DNA of 64,000 nt from Pseudorasbora parva (Eukaryota; Chordata; Actinopteri; Cypriniformes; Gobionidae), in the NCBI RefSeq assembly GCF_024679245.1, contig NC_090188.1:37230992-37294991 (forward strand). The letters are read 5' to 3'. This document shows positions 38,694 to 50,044 of this stretch, in pieces. The stretch's first letter is position 1; each line of letters starts with the position of its first letter. Below the pieces are notes generated by a model, which was given only the letters and a program-made list of their open reading frames with translations, did no database searches and was not told the DNA's origin. The translations under genes were made by a program, and so were the position numbers.

Positions 38694-41600
38694 AGAGTTC
38701 TCTAACCATGCACACTTTTCTAACCAGACTTGTCTAACCACGCGCCTTGATTTTTTTTTGTCCAGAAGGTGGCAAGACCGGCTTGTTTAACAGTCAAAAT
38801 TGAAACTGATGAGATGGAGAAAAAAACAATAAACTTCTGGACACCTCCACAACAAAAAGATGCCTGAGCTGATGAACGCTTAAAAGAGTTAAACGAGTAC
38901 AAAGACATTTAAATCTGTCATAACTTCTGGAGAGAAATGGCTCAATATGCAATGGCGAATATCTTGAGCCCACGTATCAAGCGCTTGTCTTCGAGCATGC
39001 TATCACATGGAGAATGTTTGAAAGTCTACGAGTTTGACCATTTCCATTTGCTAACCGTTTACATTGAGTACTTTAGGCTTTAGTTTTAGTCAATTCTAAT
39101 AGCAAAGCAACATGTCTTGAGGTGCTGCATGCTTTAAATCAAACACACCTACATCTTGGATGCCCCTCATGCATCTGTAAGCAGATAAACATAACATTTT
39201 CCTTTTTGGGTGAACTATCCCTTTAAAGGTTACCAGTTAACATTGTAGGTCTGAGCATAGTTGGATTTGCTGTACATCAAAAGCTTTCCTGCAGCTGAGG
39301 TCAACCGCAGCAATCGGATTTGATCGCACCAAATGCCCGCCATCGCTAAACGTGTGTGCGGTCAGCGTGTGCTCAACGTGCATGACTGATGCTATCTGGA
39401 AATTGTGTTATATTCCGTATAGAACTCCAAACCACTGACAACAAGGGTTTTATGGTGTTTTTCAGCTATAATTCCTCAATAAGACAATCCAGGGAGTGAA
39501 AAATGTGCTGGAACTAATTGGGTTCCAAGTCAAATTGCCTGTAATTAGCCACCTTGAGCCTGAGGCGGGCGGCCCGGAGGTTGGAAGGGCACCGGTAGCT
39601 TTTCCACTGCTGTGATTAGTGCAGAGAGCCTTTACGTACACATACTCCACATGCAGATGCCCAACGCTGCTAAGGACCGGAGAGGACAACAGAATAAAGG
39701 TTCTCTACCTCCTGCATAAAGAAGCATTGATTCTTTCCACCTCATTTTTTCCCCTCTTCCCAGAACTGTTAGTCTTCCACATCCCACTTCCTCTGAGCAT
39801 CCTCCAGGGCCCTGGCTGTGAGCTTTTTATACAGCAAAGCCTTATCCTGCCTGACTGCTGCACAGGAAGTTGTTTTTTGTCATTTATATATTTCCTCCCA
39901 ACACACACACACACACTGCACAGCCCAAATTGCCAGAAACTCTACCTTACTTTATTAAAGTATAGAGTAAAGCGTGTATTCATGCAATATGTAAATCAGA
40001 TACACACCTGAAACAAGAAAGTCATACTAAGCTCAAATAGATCCAAATAATGGGATTGTTTAACTAAAATGTTCAATTACTTCACTATAAATCATAGTGT
40101 ATCTTTATGAGTAGACTTTTTAACTAAAAATAATGTCATGACAATCTTGCCAGACAATACGGCTTAGACATTCGGTCATAAATATCTCCTGTGTGCTCTC
40201 CAGAAGAAAGCCGGTCATACCAGTGTTATTTTAGTATCATTTATATACTGTTCTAGTTCTAGTAATATTTTGAATTAATATGGTCTTTAAATTCTTCAAA
40301 TTGTAGTAATGTTGTTGTGTTCTTGTCATTTTTATTCGTTTTGTCTATATAGTTTTTTATTAAGTTTACTGAGGGTGTTTTCACTAGCACTTTTGGTGCG
40401 CATCCCATGTTTGATTGACATCAGAGTTTGGTTTGTTTCTTCGAACTTGTGTGCGGATCCATGAACCGTACCCGAGTCTGCCTTTAAACATTTAACATTG
40501 ATCAGCAAACATAAACAAAAGCGATGATGATAGTGTAAATTATAATTATTATTTGTTTTAAATATTTACAATATTCAAAATATACTGTGGTTTTGCTGGT
40601 GAAATAAAATGAATAGAAATTGCAATCATTTTTATGACATTTTATGTTGTATTATAAATGGACATTATATATGTATGTCTTGTTAAATAGGTACGTAAAT
40701 AAATCAAAATAATTCATGTACTGAAAATAGATTTTACTTAAATTTACTTCTAAAGTTTTGAATCTGCTTGGTTACATTGGCCGTTTGGTTGAAATGACAT
40801 AAATTTAAAAAAAAAAAGACAATGTATTACGTGAAAATGTCATTTCTGATCAGTTCGAGGTGCTGTGGGAACAAGTATCCCAAACCCATGCGTCTCAGAG
40901 CACATGAAAGACACACCCTGCTAAATGCCCAGCATTCAGAGACGCGAGTCCTTTCCCTGATCTGAATGAGCTAAAACGAGCTGAGGTTAAGTATAGGTTA
41001 GCTCACGAGGAACCGTCAGGAGGAATGTACATCCCAGCAAAGGAACAACTCCCCTCGACATAATCGCCACGAGCTGTAAATCCAGACCCGCATTTCTGCT
41101 GTCTGCGGCCACTTGCCTCACACGGCAATATATGGAAAGGTCATCAACACCAGCTCCCAACCAAACAACTGCGCCAACGACCTCACGTGGAAGTGTGCGT
41201 CCACTCGCTTCCGAGCGGGTCTGACAGCCGCAGAATGTGTGTGTCCTGCAAAACAGGTAGGTTTTAAAAAGAACTGCCGCACGGCAGTAAATCTCGTCCT
41301 GTTTTTTTCTGAACGCGTCAAACTGCACAAGAAGAGCATAAATTCCAGGACGGAAAGAAGTGTTGGATTAAGTTTCCTTTCAAGCTCAGGGTCCTTGGCT
41401 TAGCAGTCTACCCTTTTGGCCTGAAAGCGAGACAGACAGCGAGTGAAAGAGGAGCCATGAGGCTTCCCCTGTGCGTGCCCCCCTCCTTCCACCCAGGGCG
41501 GCAGTAAATCAGGATGGCAGTTAGCTAGGAAGCAGCTGCTAATGATAGTTTTACTGGGGAGAGCAGGAAGTCATCTCCTGACCCCGCCTGTTGCTCCTGG

Positions 41601-41994
41601 TCTCCTGTGACTGTGACAGTAAGTGGGCAAAAGCCAAGCGTCAGAACAGCTTACTCAGAAATGGCCACAGGAAACCTGCCTGCGCTGCTATCACATCCAC
41701 CATCTTCAAAAAACAAAGGCCCGTCTCTTCCACACTGGGAAAAAACATCACAAGGACTCTTTTCTGGGACACTTCACACACACTCAAAGCTGAATGGAAG
41801 AGGAAGTTACTAAATATTACTTTTAAAATGTATATGTCCTCAGTGCACAATAGCGTGAAACAACACCTACCGCCGATATGTTTGGGTGAGGAAACAGGAA
41901 AAGTGAAGAACATGTCTGGCTCATACAAAAAATAGAATAAATTTAAATATAATGCCACAAATTAATACATTTCTGCATGTCTTGTGTGGGGCTT

Positions 41995-41998
<4 letters not shown>

Positions 41999-42046
<48 letters not shown>

Positions 42047-42056
42047 TATATATATA
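41999..42056. repeat. (TA)n microsatellite
   Basis: Twenty or more TA units with a TTATAT interruption near 42041. Confidence 0.97.
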
Positions 42057-42507
42057 TTTTTTTTTTGCATTGAATTTTTTGTTACAATTTTGTAGTTTAT
42101 TTTTTTAATGGTAAAAAATATTGTATAACTGAACTGAAAAATAACTAGAATAATGGGATTATCCAACATTTATTAAAAAATTTAATTGCATTAAACATTT
42201 ATTAAAAATGTCTGGACACATTTATGATTATAGGAATATGATGAAAATTGAAAAATAATCAAATGTAATAAAAAAAATCTAAATTAAATGTCTTACTTTT
42301 TCTATTGATTTTCAGTTGTCCTGGGATTTTTTTTTCTTTTCTCGAGATTCATCTACTGGTATGTTGGACAGTATGACATGGACTGTTTATACAGTGATGA
42401 TGCATTAAAGCGTCGTGAAAACCATATGACAACAATCTCACAAAAATTGTATTATTACTAACAACTATCATGCTTGCTAAATATTTTTTTTGAATAAAAG
42501 CTCTTAC

Positions 42508-42572
42508 TGTGAACACATCATCATCTCCAAGTTCAGCCTCATTTTGGAGAGTTGAAGAGGAAGTTGTGGAAC
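42508..42572 (-). CDS. spred2: spred2 coding exon 4: Ser/acidic linker
   Basis: This is a small 65-base exon: two bases completing the Gly codon from exon 3, then 21 codons ending in phase 0. The acceptor is TATTTTAG and the donor is ACA/GTAAGA. The peptide reads GSTTSSSTLQNEAELGDDDV followed by FT. This is nearly the same as the mammalian SPRED2 linker and is the best discriminator from Spred1. It lies between EVH1 and the KIT-binding region and is expected to be unstructured. Confidence 0.95.
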
Positions 42573-43858
42573 CTAAAATAAAACACACAAACAGGAGACA
42601 TGAGCCGACGGACCTTCACATATCCTGTCTGTTAATGGTGGTATTTGAGGTTGGAGAGAGAAAGAAACTGACAAGAAGACAGTGTAAGATTGATTGATGG
42701 ATGAAACACAACTCCGGCCAGATGTCCTAGAGCGTATCACTGACACCTTAGGCATCCCATTGCTAATATATAGCCTCTCCACCCTTAACATAGGCAGTTG
42801 TAGTTTATTCAAAGTCTTGCAGCACATTTAACACTATGCTACAGGCATTTGCATTTGTTGTACTAAACAAATACACAATATACAAAAGAGTAAAAGCGGT
42901 TTGGTAGTATGCTGTTGTGAACATCTCTTTCTTTTAAATATAAATTTTTGTTTTGTTTTGGATAAGCAATTCATTTTTGTTGTTTTTCTAGCTAATACAA
43001 CAGTGGCCTTAGACTTCATACTGACGCCTACTGGTGTGGATGCATTATAGCACACACATTTTCTCATGTTTCTCATTTATTGATGCAATTGTGGACATAC
43101 CCTATTCACTGACATATTTCACTGACATAAAAAGAGTAGTCAGCAGGTTATGTGAGCTCAACATGGCTGCCAGCATGAGGGGAGACCCCTCTTGTATATG
43201 ACTAGAGTCTTTATCTTATGCGAGTGTATAGCACTTTAACTCTTTACCCGCCATTGAGGGAATTTTTGACATTTATAAGTCAGCGCTTTCCCATCATTGA
43301 AGAATTTTCTCTCCCTTTTTTCACTGTTTACAGTAGGGGGAGCTATTACACTTCTTTTGAGTACAGAATCTCTGGATCAAAACACAGGCGAAAAAGAAAC
43401 AGAAACAAGCGATAGCATATGTAAAATAACGCGATTATCCACATTAAGCTCCACACGGCACTGGGGGGTTAATAAAGGCCTTCTGAAGCAAAGTGGCATA
43501 TTTGTGTGAGAAAAAATCCATATTTAAATCTTTATAGGCTAAAATAACTACCTTTCAGCGGTCAGCGGTACGCAAGTCGACTTGCACTAAAAGAGTAACC
43601 CTTGACAAATGCGTATTTACAAACGCAGAAGCGCAGAGGATTGATCATTTTAAAAGTGAAATGTGACTACAGGACTGTGCAAGTTTAGGGGCAGTCGATG
43701 GACTCGATAGACTGGATAGACTGGATAGATTTAAAAGATACTTTTACCATTTGAAGGTACTTAACATTTGTTTATATCTAAATATTTTTTGTGGAGTAGA
43801 AAACATTTTTTTAGTGCGCTTATAAGCCTGGATACATGCAAGTATTTTTGATACTCAC
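42573..43858 (-). other. spred2: spred2 intron 3
   Basis: The intron is 1286 bp with GTGAGT at the 5' end and TATTTTAG at the 3' end. It is mostly AT-rich low-complexity DNA. A moderately GC-rich stretch near 43160-43450 shows no recognisable coding or repeat signal. Confidence 0.85.
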
Positions 43859-44027
43859 CCTCTGTTATGTCCTCCATGGCTTTCCGCACACCTCTGTCAA
43901 AGGCACGGGCATCGGCGGGGCTCTGGAACGTCAAGCCGCATTTTTTGTTTTCGACCTTCCAGTGGTGAAATGTGGGCGTGGCCTTCGTGTAGATCAGATC
44001 CTTCCTCACGAAACATTCCAAAATCAC
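43859..44027 (-). CDS. spred2: spred2 coding exon 3: C-terminal half of EVH1 domain
   Basis: The exon has 169 bases: 56 codons plus one base that joins exon 4 to make a Gly codon. The acceptor is ...GGCAG/GTG and the donor is GAGG/GTGAGT. The peptide contains [40 protein letters not shown] and [17 protein letters not shown], the typical second half and C-terminal helix of the Spred EVH1 domain. The phase agrees with exons 2 and 4, which supports the model independently of similarity. Family knowledge: this domain mediates neurofibromin recruitment. No residue looks damaged. Confidence 0.96.
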
Positions 44028-44258
44028 CTGCCAGCCAAAACAAGTGAGACATATCTGAGACTGAGCCCACAGCCTTCTGCTGCTGCTGCACTGCTAGAGG
44101 TCATTGCCTGAGAAAAGTCTTGCAAATCACATAACAAATGGATTTGTAACCAGATTCGTCTTGGAAAAGAACCCAGCATGCAAAACTCCCCTGGTTGTAA
44201 ATCAGCTTGATTTCCTAGAAGCCCCTGGGGAGGAAGACTATGAATATTCGTGCCACAC
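44028..44258 (-). other. spred2: spred2 intron 2
   Basis: This is a compact 231-bp intron with GT at 44258-44257 and AG at 44029-44028. It splits the EVH1 coding sequence in phase 0. No repeat was seen in it. Confidence 0.9.
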
Positions 44259-44436
44259 CTGCTTGTCTTTGAGCCGCTCGCCATGGATGAGGAAGTCGCT
44301 GTGGCCGGTCAGCTCAGCAGGCATCACCTTACAGACGCCCACCCTGCTGAGGCCCCCCCCTTCCTGTGCCAGCCATCCCCCACTCGAGTCATCTCGGGTC
44401 ATGACCACCGCTTTGACACGCACAATGTAACTGTCA
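44259..44436 (-). CDS. spred2: spred2 coding exon 2: N-terminal half of EVH1 domain
   Basis: The exon has 178 bases: one base finishing a codon begun in exon 1, then 59 codons. The acceptor is a polypyrimidine run (tctctctttctcag) just above 44436. The donor is CAG/GTGTGG at 44259/44258. It reads [20 protein letters not shown], then W, then a VGVCKVM strand and [12 protein letters not shown], which is the first half of an EVH1 (WH1) fold including the conserved Trp of the ligand groove. In relatives exon 1 supplies only a start Met and a few acidic residues, so this is effectively the start of the folded protein. An upstream in-frame ATG was not used as a start because the splice acceptor is good and exon 1 is known in the family. 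Confidence 0.95.
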
Positions 44437-44619
44437 CTGAGAAAGAGAGAGAAAGACACATGAATGGGACGAAATCCAAATGAGGGATATTTGAAACTAA
44501 TTTTGTTATTAAATAAATGTGACTGTTATGATGATTTAAATTTTAAATGTCGTTGATTTAAATTTCTGTAGCATCCCTAGTGAAAAAAAACCTACACCAG
44601 AATGTATTTCAAAAACACA

Positions 44620-45960
44620 TTTATTTGATACTCAGTAGGGCTGTAACGATTCTCTGTGTCTCGATTCAATATAAATCACGATACTGAACTAGTGATACGA
44701 TATGTATTGTGATATTTTAAGCCAAAATAAAAAGTTCATTATTTTTTTTACTTTATTATTATCATTATTGTGTTATTAGGATCCACAAGTATCCCCCCAT
44801 TGCATCATTATATTCAACATGATATATACCGTAATTCCTCAAATAAAGACCAGGGCCTTTATTCACCTGAACTGCCGATGGGTACTGGCTTTTATTAGGG
44901 GCAGGCCTGTATTTTTAATTCAATCTGTTTGAAAAATAATTGCTAATAAATAAACCGTTTTAAATTGAAAGCGATCGTTCGAGTGGACAAATATAATTGA
45001 TTTTTTTTAAGTATAGTTGTGTAGACTTTTAAGCACTTTTTATTTTAATATATCTCTTTAGATAAATATTATTTTCTACTTTAAAAAACTATAATTTTGT
45101 TATTTTTCTAATAGTTGCACTTGAGGGAAAAAGCTTCCTCTTAAGAATAGTTGTGCACTTTTAAACACTTTTTTAACAGGGTGAGTACAGGATGATAGAG
45201 TTTACTTTTTTGGGTAACACATTAACACATTTACTGACATATTGCTTGAGACTTTATTTTATTCAAATTTATTTGGAGTACTTTTTTATTGCACAATGCA
45301 CATTTCTCAATATTAAACTAAAATGTGTTTTAATATCACTATTAGTAAGGATAGTAGGATCTCCGTATAATATCAGTCTTTAAATGCAAGATATTTAAAG
45401 TGAACCTAAAATAATATACTTGCAACAGTTCCACTTCAGCACAATCAAATATACTTAAGAATATCTTTAGTTGAACTTCAGCAGTATTTCTAGATAATAA
45501 AGGGCATTACTTACAAAATTAGTTTCCAATTTAGCAGACTATATTATATTTAGCAGACTATGCTAATATTACTAATATTATATACTATTAAGTATATACA
45601 TTTAATATACCAACAGTACAATTGCATGGTATTTAAGTACAAACATATGGAAATGTATTTGTAGTATACATAAAATTAATGTATCTCAAATACATTTTGG
45701 TATATTTATTTTTGTAAAGTAACATTAAAGTTTGATTCATTGTGAAAAACATTGATTCAAAACTCAAATTATCACATATTCACAGTAGCCCCCGTGGTGG
45801 CATTAAATATTGTAGTAAACATTCTGGGAAATATTGTCTTTATGAACTTATGTGTGATTTAATATTCTTTTTTTTATGCTTATTGAATTTTAACTAGGTT
45901 TTAACTGTATTTTACTTCTTATTGTTCTTATATATACTTCTTATTCGGTTTAAAATGTAA
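44620..45960. other. Intron 1: AT-rich, fragments of a GGGCTGTAACGATT repeat
   Basis: AGTAGGGCTGTAACGATTCT at 44634 begins a dispersed repeat also seen around 51200-51325. The rest is AT-rich with no gene. Confidence 0.4.
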
Positions 45961-46240
45961 TTTATTCCTGAGATGCAAATCATAAATCCCCTCTTTAGTG
46001 TCACATGATCCTTCAGAAAGCATTTTAATAGGCTTATTAGCGTTTTAAGAAACATTTCTTAATATATTTCTTTGATGAAAAATAAGTTTAAAAGTAATTA
46101 CGTATTTGAAACTGAAATATTTTGTAACATTCGACACCGTTTTTGCACTTTTGATCAATTTAATGCTGAATAAAAGTATTAATTTCTTAAAAACAATGTT
46201 ATGGAGACCAAACTTTTCAATGGTAGTGTAATTTTTAATA
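45961..46240. repeat. Dispersed repeat R, copy 1
   Basis: It shares TTTAGTGTCACATGATCCTT CAGAAA and TTGATCAATTTAATGCTGAA TAAAAGTATTAATTTCTT with 47565-47965 and 59985-60160. Confidence 0.65.
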
Positions 46241-47560
46241 AATACCTTGATTTATTGATTTGATCATAATCATTAAAACACATTTTAGTTCAATAAAAAA
46301 AAAGACAAAGACATGAATGGGACATAATCCAAATTAGGGATTATCTGATATTTACTGATATTAACACATTTTGTCATAAAAAATGACTATGAAAATCATG
46401 ATGTTTTGCTAAATGTCTTTGATTCAAATTTAATTACGATCCCTAGTGAGAGAAAAAAAATCTATATCAGAATGTATTTAAAATAATTGTATTAAAGTAT
46501 ACTGCAAATCCATGACCACATTTACTGACATATCGCTTGAGACTTACTGAGCTTTTGATATCACTTTTGAATAGTGTATTCAATGTATAAATACATTGAT
46601 TTATTGATTATATCATAATAATTAAAACACATTTTATTTCAATAAATAAAATATTTTATTTTAGCCATATCCTAGCCAGCCATACTCTAACTCCAGCTGT
46701 GTATTTTCCATTCATCTGCGGCTGTGCACAGTTATGTCAGACATAGCAATGGGGAAATCAAGCCTCAACACCTTAGGTCAAACCAAGGCGGCCTGTCAGT
46801 ATGACATTCACAATAATCACAGCGGTACACACAGCCAGAGGGCAAGGCGGCAAAATTAAAACCAAATTTAAAAAGTCATCCCAAGAGGCATCTTCACTCA
46901 CAGTGAGGGTCCAGAGCTCAAGCCACGTATACTTTCAAACTAACTCGAGCGTTCTTCCCCTGTAAAGCTGTGAAAGTCAGCAGTCAGCCTTATATGGTAA
47001 TCTGAGCTGGCGTGTTCAATAATTAACCAGAGAAGGAGAGCGGACGACTGAGCCAGAGGAAGGAAACGGCCTCATGTACGTGTGAACGCTCACCATCTAC
47101 ATTAGGACCTCAAACGTCTGACTCACAAATAACCAGGAGGAAAGAAAAAAAACACTTATCAGTTGTTTCCCACCAGATAGTAGTGAGATTAAATGGAGAG
47201 CAAATGAAGATGTATCTGATTCTTCTTGACGTAAGTAATAACCCTAGAACTCTCACGTTTCTCCTCTAGAATTGCAGAAGAGATCTCAACGATGTCCCAA
47301 ACCGTGCTCAGACAGATACAAGCAGGAGGAAATGACTGGGAGAAACCACAACACTCAATATAGTAAAGGAAGTCCGATCCGATCAGATAAAAGAGCCAGC
47401 TGCTTTTCTGGTAAAGGCTGCATTCGCTTTAGCAGGACCTGACAAATGTTGTCGAATAAAGAAGCAAAATGTATGATGGCATTTTTATCACATAATATTG
47501 GTGATTTGCCAATTAATGAAAAACAGAATTAACCAAAAGTTTGGAATAATGAGGCCCCAA
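46241..47560. other. Intron 1, nothing recognised
   Basis: 46660-47110 and 47130-47460 are GC-balanced and repeat-free without a coding frame. 46241-46660 is AT-rich and partly repeats words of 44470-44600 (GACATGAATGGGACATAATC and CAGAATGTATTTAAAA), an apparent old local duplication. Confidence 0.4.
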
Positions 47561-47564
47561 AGCT

Positions 47565-47965
47565 GCCTTTATTTGATCAAATATACCGTAAAAAATAACA
47601 CTGCTAATTATTATTACAGTTTTTAAAAAGGTATGTACGGTATTCCAGTGATCAAAGCGGCATTTTAAGCATCATTACTCCAGTCTTCAGTGTCACATGA
47701 TCCTCCAGAAATCACTCTGACATGATGATTTGCTGCTCAAGACATGTTGAAAACTTTTTTTTTTTGGTTAATATATAATTTTTTCCATTATTTGATCAAT
47801 AGAAATAAAATAAAAAAACAGCATTTATTTGAAATAGAAATGTTTTGTAAAAATAAAAAAATCTGTATTGTCACTTTTGATCAACTTAATGCTACTTCAT
47901 AATGCTGTATTAATTGCTTTTTAAATTATCTTACTTAGGCAAACTTTTAAATGGTAGTCTTCCGA
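47565..47965. repeat. Dispersed repeat R, copy 2
   Basis: Contains ATTACTCCAGTCTTCAGTGT CACATGATCC, GATTTGCTGCTCAAGA and GCATTTATTTGAAATAGAAA, in the family order. Confidence 0.7.
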
Positions 47966-47987
47966 AATGTGTTTTTGTCTTACTTGT

Positions 47988-48663
47988 CTAAGGCCTAGTC
48001 CAAACATACATAGGTCATTTTATAAACTTAGTAAAAAAAAAAAAACATCATATGACCACACAAGCATGGTTTAAAAAAAAATCTCTGTCCACATGAAAAC
48101 GCAAAAAAAAGCTGCAAAGCGCTGATATGCCATGTTGGCCAATCAGAAGCCTGAAGAAAGGTTATTACCGGTTCCGGTACAACATCAGTCATAAGCATTT
48201 TTTTATTATTACTTTTTTAATATCATAAACCAGAAGACTACATGAGACATTTATTCAAAGTAAAGAAAAACATTGTCAATAAGTATAGTGACCTGCGTAG
48301 TTTTCCATTACGACGCCTCTGTTCCTCAACATAATGGGAAAACGGTGTGTGTATCTGTATAAGCTCTGTTAGCACAGTTATTAGCAGTAATATTTTGGCT
48401 ATGTCCGCCACAGACTCGCCTCATGTAATCAAAGGAGACAGCAGCGCACAATCTGACATCAAATGAAGGAGATAACAGCGCGCCTGCCGACGTCACAAGC
48501 CAAAAGTTTACCAGCTACACTACAAGACTGAAAAAGTTTCAGAAAATGTTCACCTTGGCAGTTTTCAAAAAAGTTGGCTTTCAGTGACCGGATACTGCTT
48601 TTGCGTGTGGATGCAGAAAACACTGCGGTTCTGAAAATACCTGTGTTCGTGTGGACAGGGCCT
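47988..48663. mobile_element. hAT-like non-autonomous element, ends AGGCC(C)TGTCCA
   Basis: AGGCCTAGTCCAAACATACA TAGG at the left is mirrored by CCTGTGTTCGTGTGGACAGG GCCT at the right. It is 676 bp, with no transposase. Confidence 0.72.
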
Positions 48664-48817
48664 AAAAGTGTAGATTTCAGACCTGTCGGGATGGTTTTTG
48701 TGGGAAATTGGTACATGTGTGTGTGTCTCGCCATTCCCATAGAGAAAAGTTGCTCCTGCTCCTTTGACACTATGGTGTGGGTGTGTCATTGGGGAGTTGT
48801 CACAACAAGCTAGAAAG

Positions 48818-49296
48818 GTTCCTCTGCGATGTGAAGTCCTTATGAAGAGCATCTAGAACAATCTGAGATTCTGTCTAATGAAAGAGAATACAACCGGATC
48901 TACAAAACATGCCACATGAGCGGGTATTACGGTCATCCATTTGTAATTATTACACACAGTGACTGGCCCAGGGCCTACGCAGATGCGGCTCCTCTAGTGG
49001 AAAGAAAATAGAGAAATGCTGTCTGTGGGATTAGAATTAATGAGGGAGGAAGTCCTGTGGGAGCAGCACCGTCTAATGTACTTACACTCAGAGAGCCAGG
49101 CCAGGGGATTGTCTCTATGCCAGAGTCATTCAATATCAGCAGCTAATTAAAATCAAATCAAATGTAACTCCTCATAAAACTAGGTGTTTTTCATAATTGA
49201 ACAAGCGGCGGGCTGATGATTCGCCTCTAAGCTGCAGCTGTCGGTGTCTGGAAGCACACGTCCTTCATGTCCCGTACGGTGTCTGGGGTCCAAAAG
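48818..49296. other. Intron 1: repeat-free stretch between the inverted arms
   Basis: 48930-49200 is GC-balanced with homeodomain-like TAATTA words (TTGTAATTATTACACA, CAGCAGCTAATTAAAATCAA). It has no coding support and is a candidate conserved element. Confidence 0.4.
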
Positions 49297-49306
49297 GTGT
49301 GTGTGT

Positions 49307-49378
<72 letters not shown>

Positions 49379-49429
49379 ATGTATGTATGTATGTATGTAT
49401 GTATGTATGTATGTATGTATGTATGTATG

Positions 49430-49480
<51 letters not shown>
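49297..49480. repeat. Compound (GT)n(GTAT)n(AT)n microsatellite
   Basis: GT 49297-49362, GTAT 49363-49434, AT 49435-49479, directly abutting the right arm of the inverted duplication. Confidence 0.98.
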
Positions 49481-49805
49481 CACTTTCTAGCTTGTTGTGA
49501 CAACTCCCCAATGACACACCCACACCATAGTGTCAAAGTAGCAGGAGCAACTTTTCTCTATGGGAATGGCGAGACACACACACACATGTACCAAGTTTTT
49601 ATTTTATTTTAGTGTTACTATAGTTATTTATTAATATTTTGAATTAGCGGCTTTATTTGATTTCAGAATAATTTTATGTTTGTTATGTGCTTTAAAAAAA
49701 ATTTGATATTAGCAATTTCTTTCATTTTTAGTAATACAAAATATTTATTTCACTTATAGTTGCCAAGACAACATTTATAAACCCATTTAAGTTTTCTAAT
49801 ATTTG

Positions 49806-49808
<3 letters not shown>

Positions 49809-49836
<28 letters not shown>

Positions 49837-49867
49837 TAATCATTATATATATGTATGTATGTGTGTC

Positions 49868-49900
<33 letters not shown>
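49809..49900. repeat. Compound AT/GT/GTAT microsatellite
   Basis: TA run, then GTATGTAT, GT run and GTATGTAT. Confidence 0.93.
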
Positions 49901-49952
49901 TTATAATTTATATGTACATACGTTAATCATATAAATATTGTTATCTCATTTA

Positions 49953-49954
<2 letters not shown>

Positions 49955-50043
<89 letters not shown>
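49955..50043. repeat. (GT)44 microsatellite bordered by inverted 10-mers
   Basis: The left border CTCATTTAAT and right border ATTAAATGAG are exact reverse complements. Confidence 0.97.

Positions 50044-50044
<1 letters not shown>

Larger units (their letters stand above)
33892..42507 (-). other. spred2: spred2 intron 4 (8.6 kb)
   Basis: This is the largest intron fully inside the window. It holds a hAT-type element (38123-38312), an adjacent Harbinger-like element (38318-38693), a short (TA)n array (41999-42056), a CAGA-rich tract near 34786-34823 and several transposon-end fragments, for example GGGTGAACTATCCCTTT near 39207 and a common fish repeat fragment near 35819-35850. Two moderately GC-rich stretches without repeat character (36150-36500 and 39290-39700) are discussed as candidate conserved elements. 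34000-35700, 36600-38100 and 39710-41950 otherwise show nothing I can name. Confidence 0.85.
32254..44436 (-). other. spred2: spred2 gene, coding exons 2-6 (5' end outside or not found)
   Basis: Five exons on the minus strand splice in phase to 403 codons plus a stop. The order is EVH1 domain (exons 2-3), acidic/serine linker (exons 4-5), KIT-binding region and cysteine-rich Sprouty domain (exon 6). Spred2 is chosen over Spred1 and Spred3 because of the motifs [34 protein letters not shown] and STTSSST...NEAELGDDDVFT, which follow vertebrate SPRED2. Family knowledge: SPRED proteins sit at the membrane, bind neurofibromin through EVH1 and damp Ras-Raf-MAPK signalling. The usual length is about 410-420 residues, so only about 9 N-terminal codons are missing. 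Whether this is the teleost a or b paralogue cannot be told. Introns 2-5 are 231, 1286, 8616 and 837 bp; intron 1 is at least 19.5 kb if exon 1 lies beyond the window. The coding sequence has no break and looks functional. Confidence 0.95.
48708..49594. repeat. Near-perfect 108-bp inverted duplication flanking 665 bp
   Basis: The left arm 48708-48817 and right arm 49483-49594 are reverse complements. They differ by one base (GCTCCTTTG against GCTACTTTG) and one GT unit. The arms carry CTCGCCATTCCCATAGAGAA and CATTGGGGAGTTGTCACAAC. Confidence 0.93.

Noticed and set aside
47085..47110. Minus-strand GATG/GTGAGC as the spred2 exon 1 donor
   Set aside because: There is no in-frame Met with the expected acidic residues upstream, and the phase does not fit exon 2.
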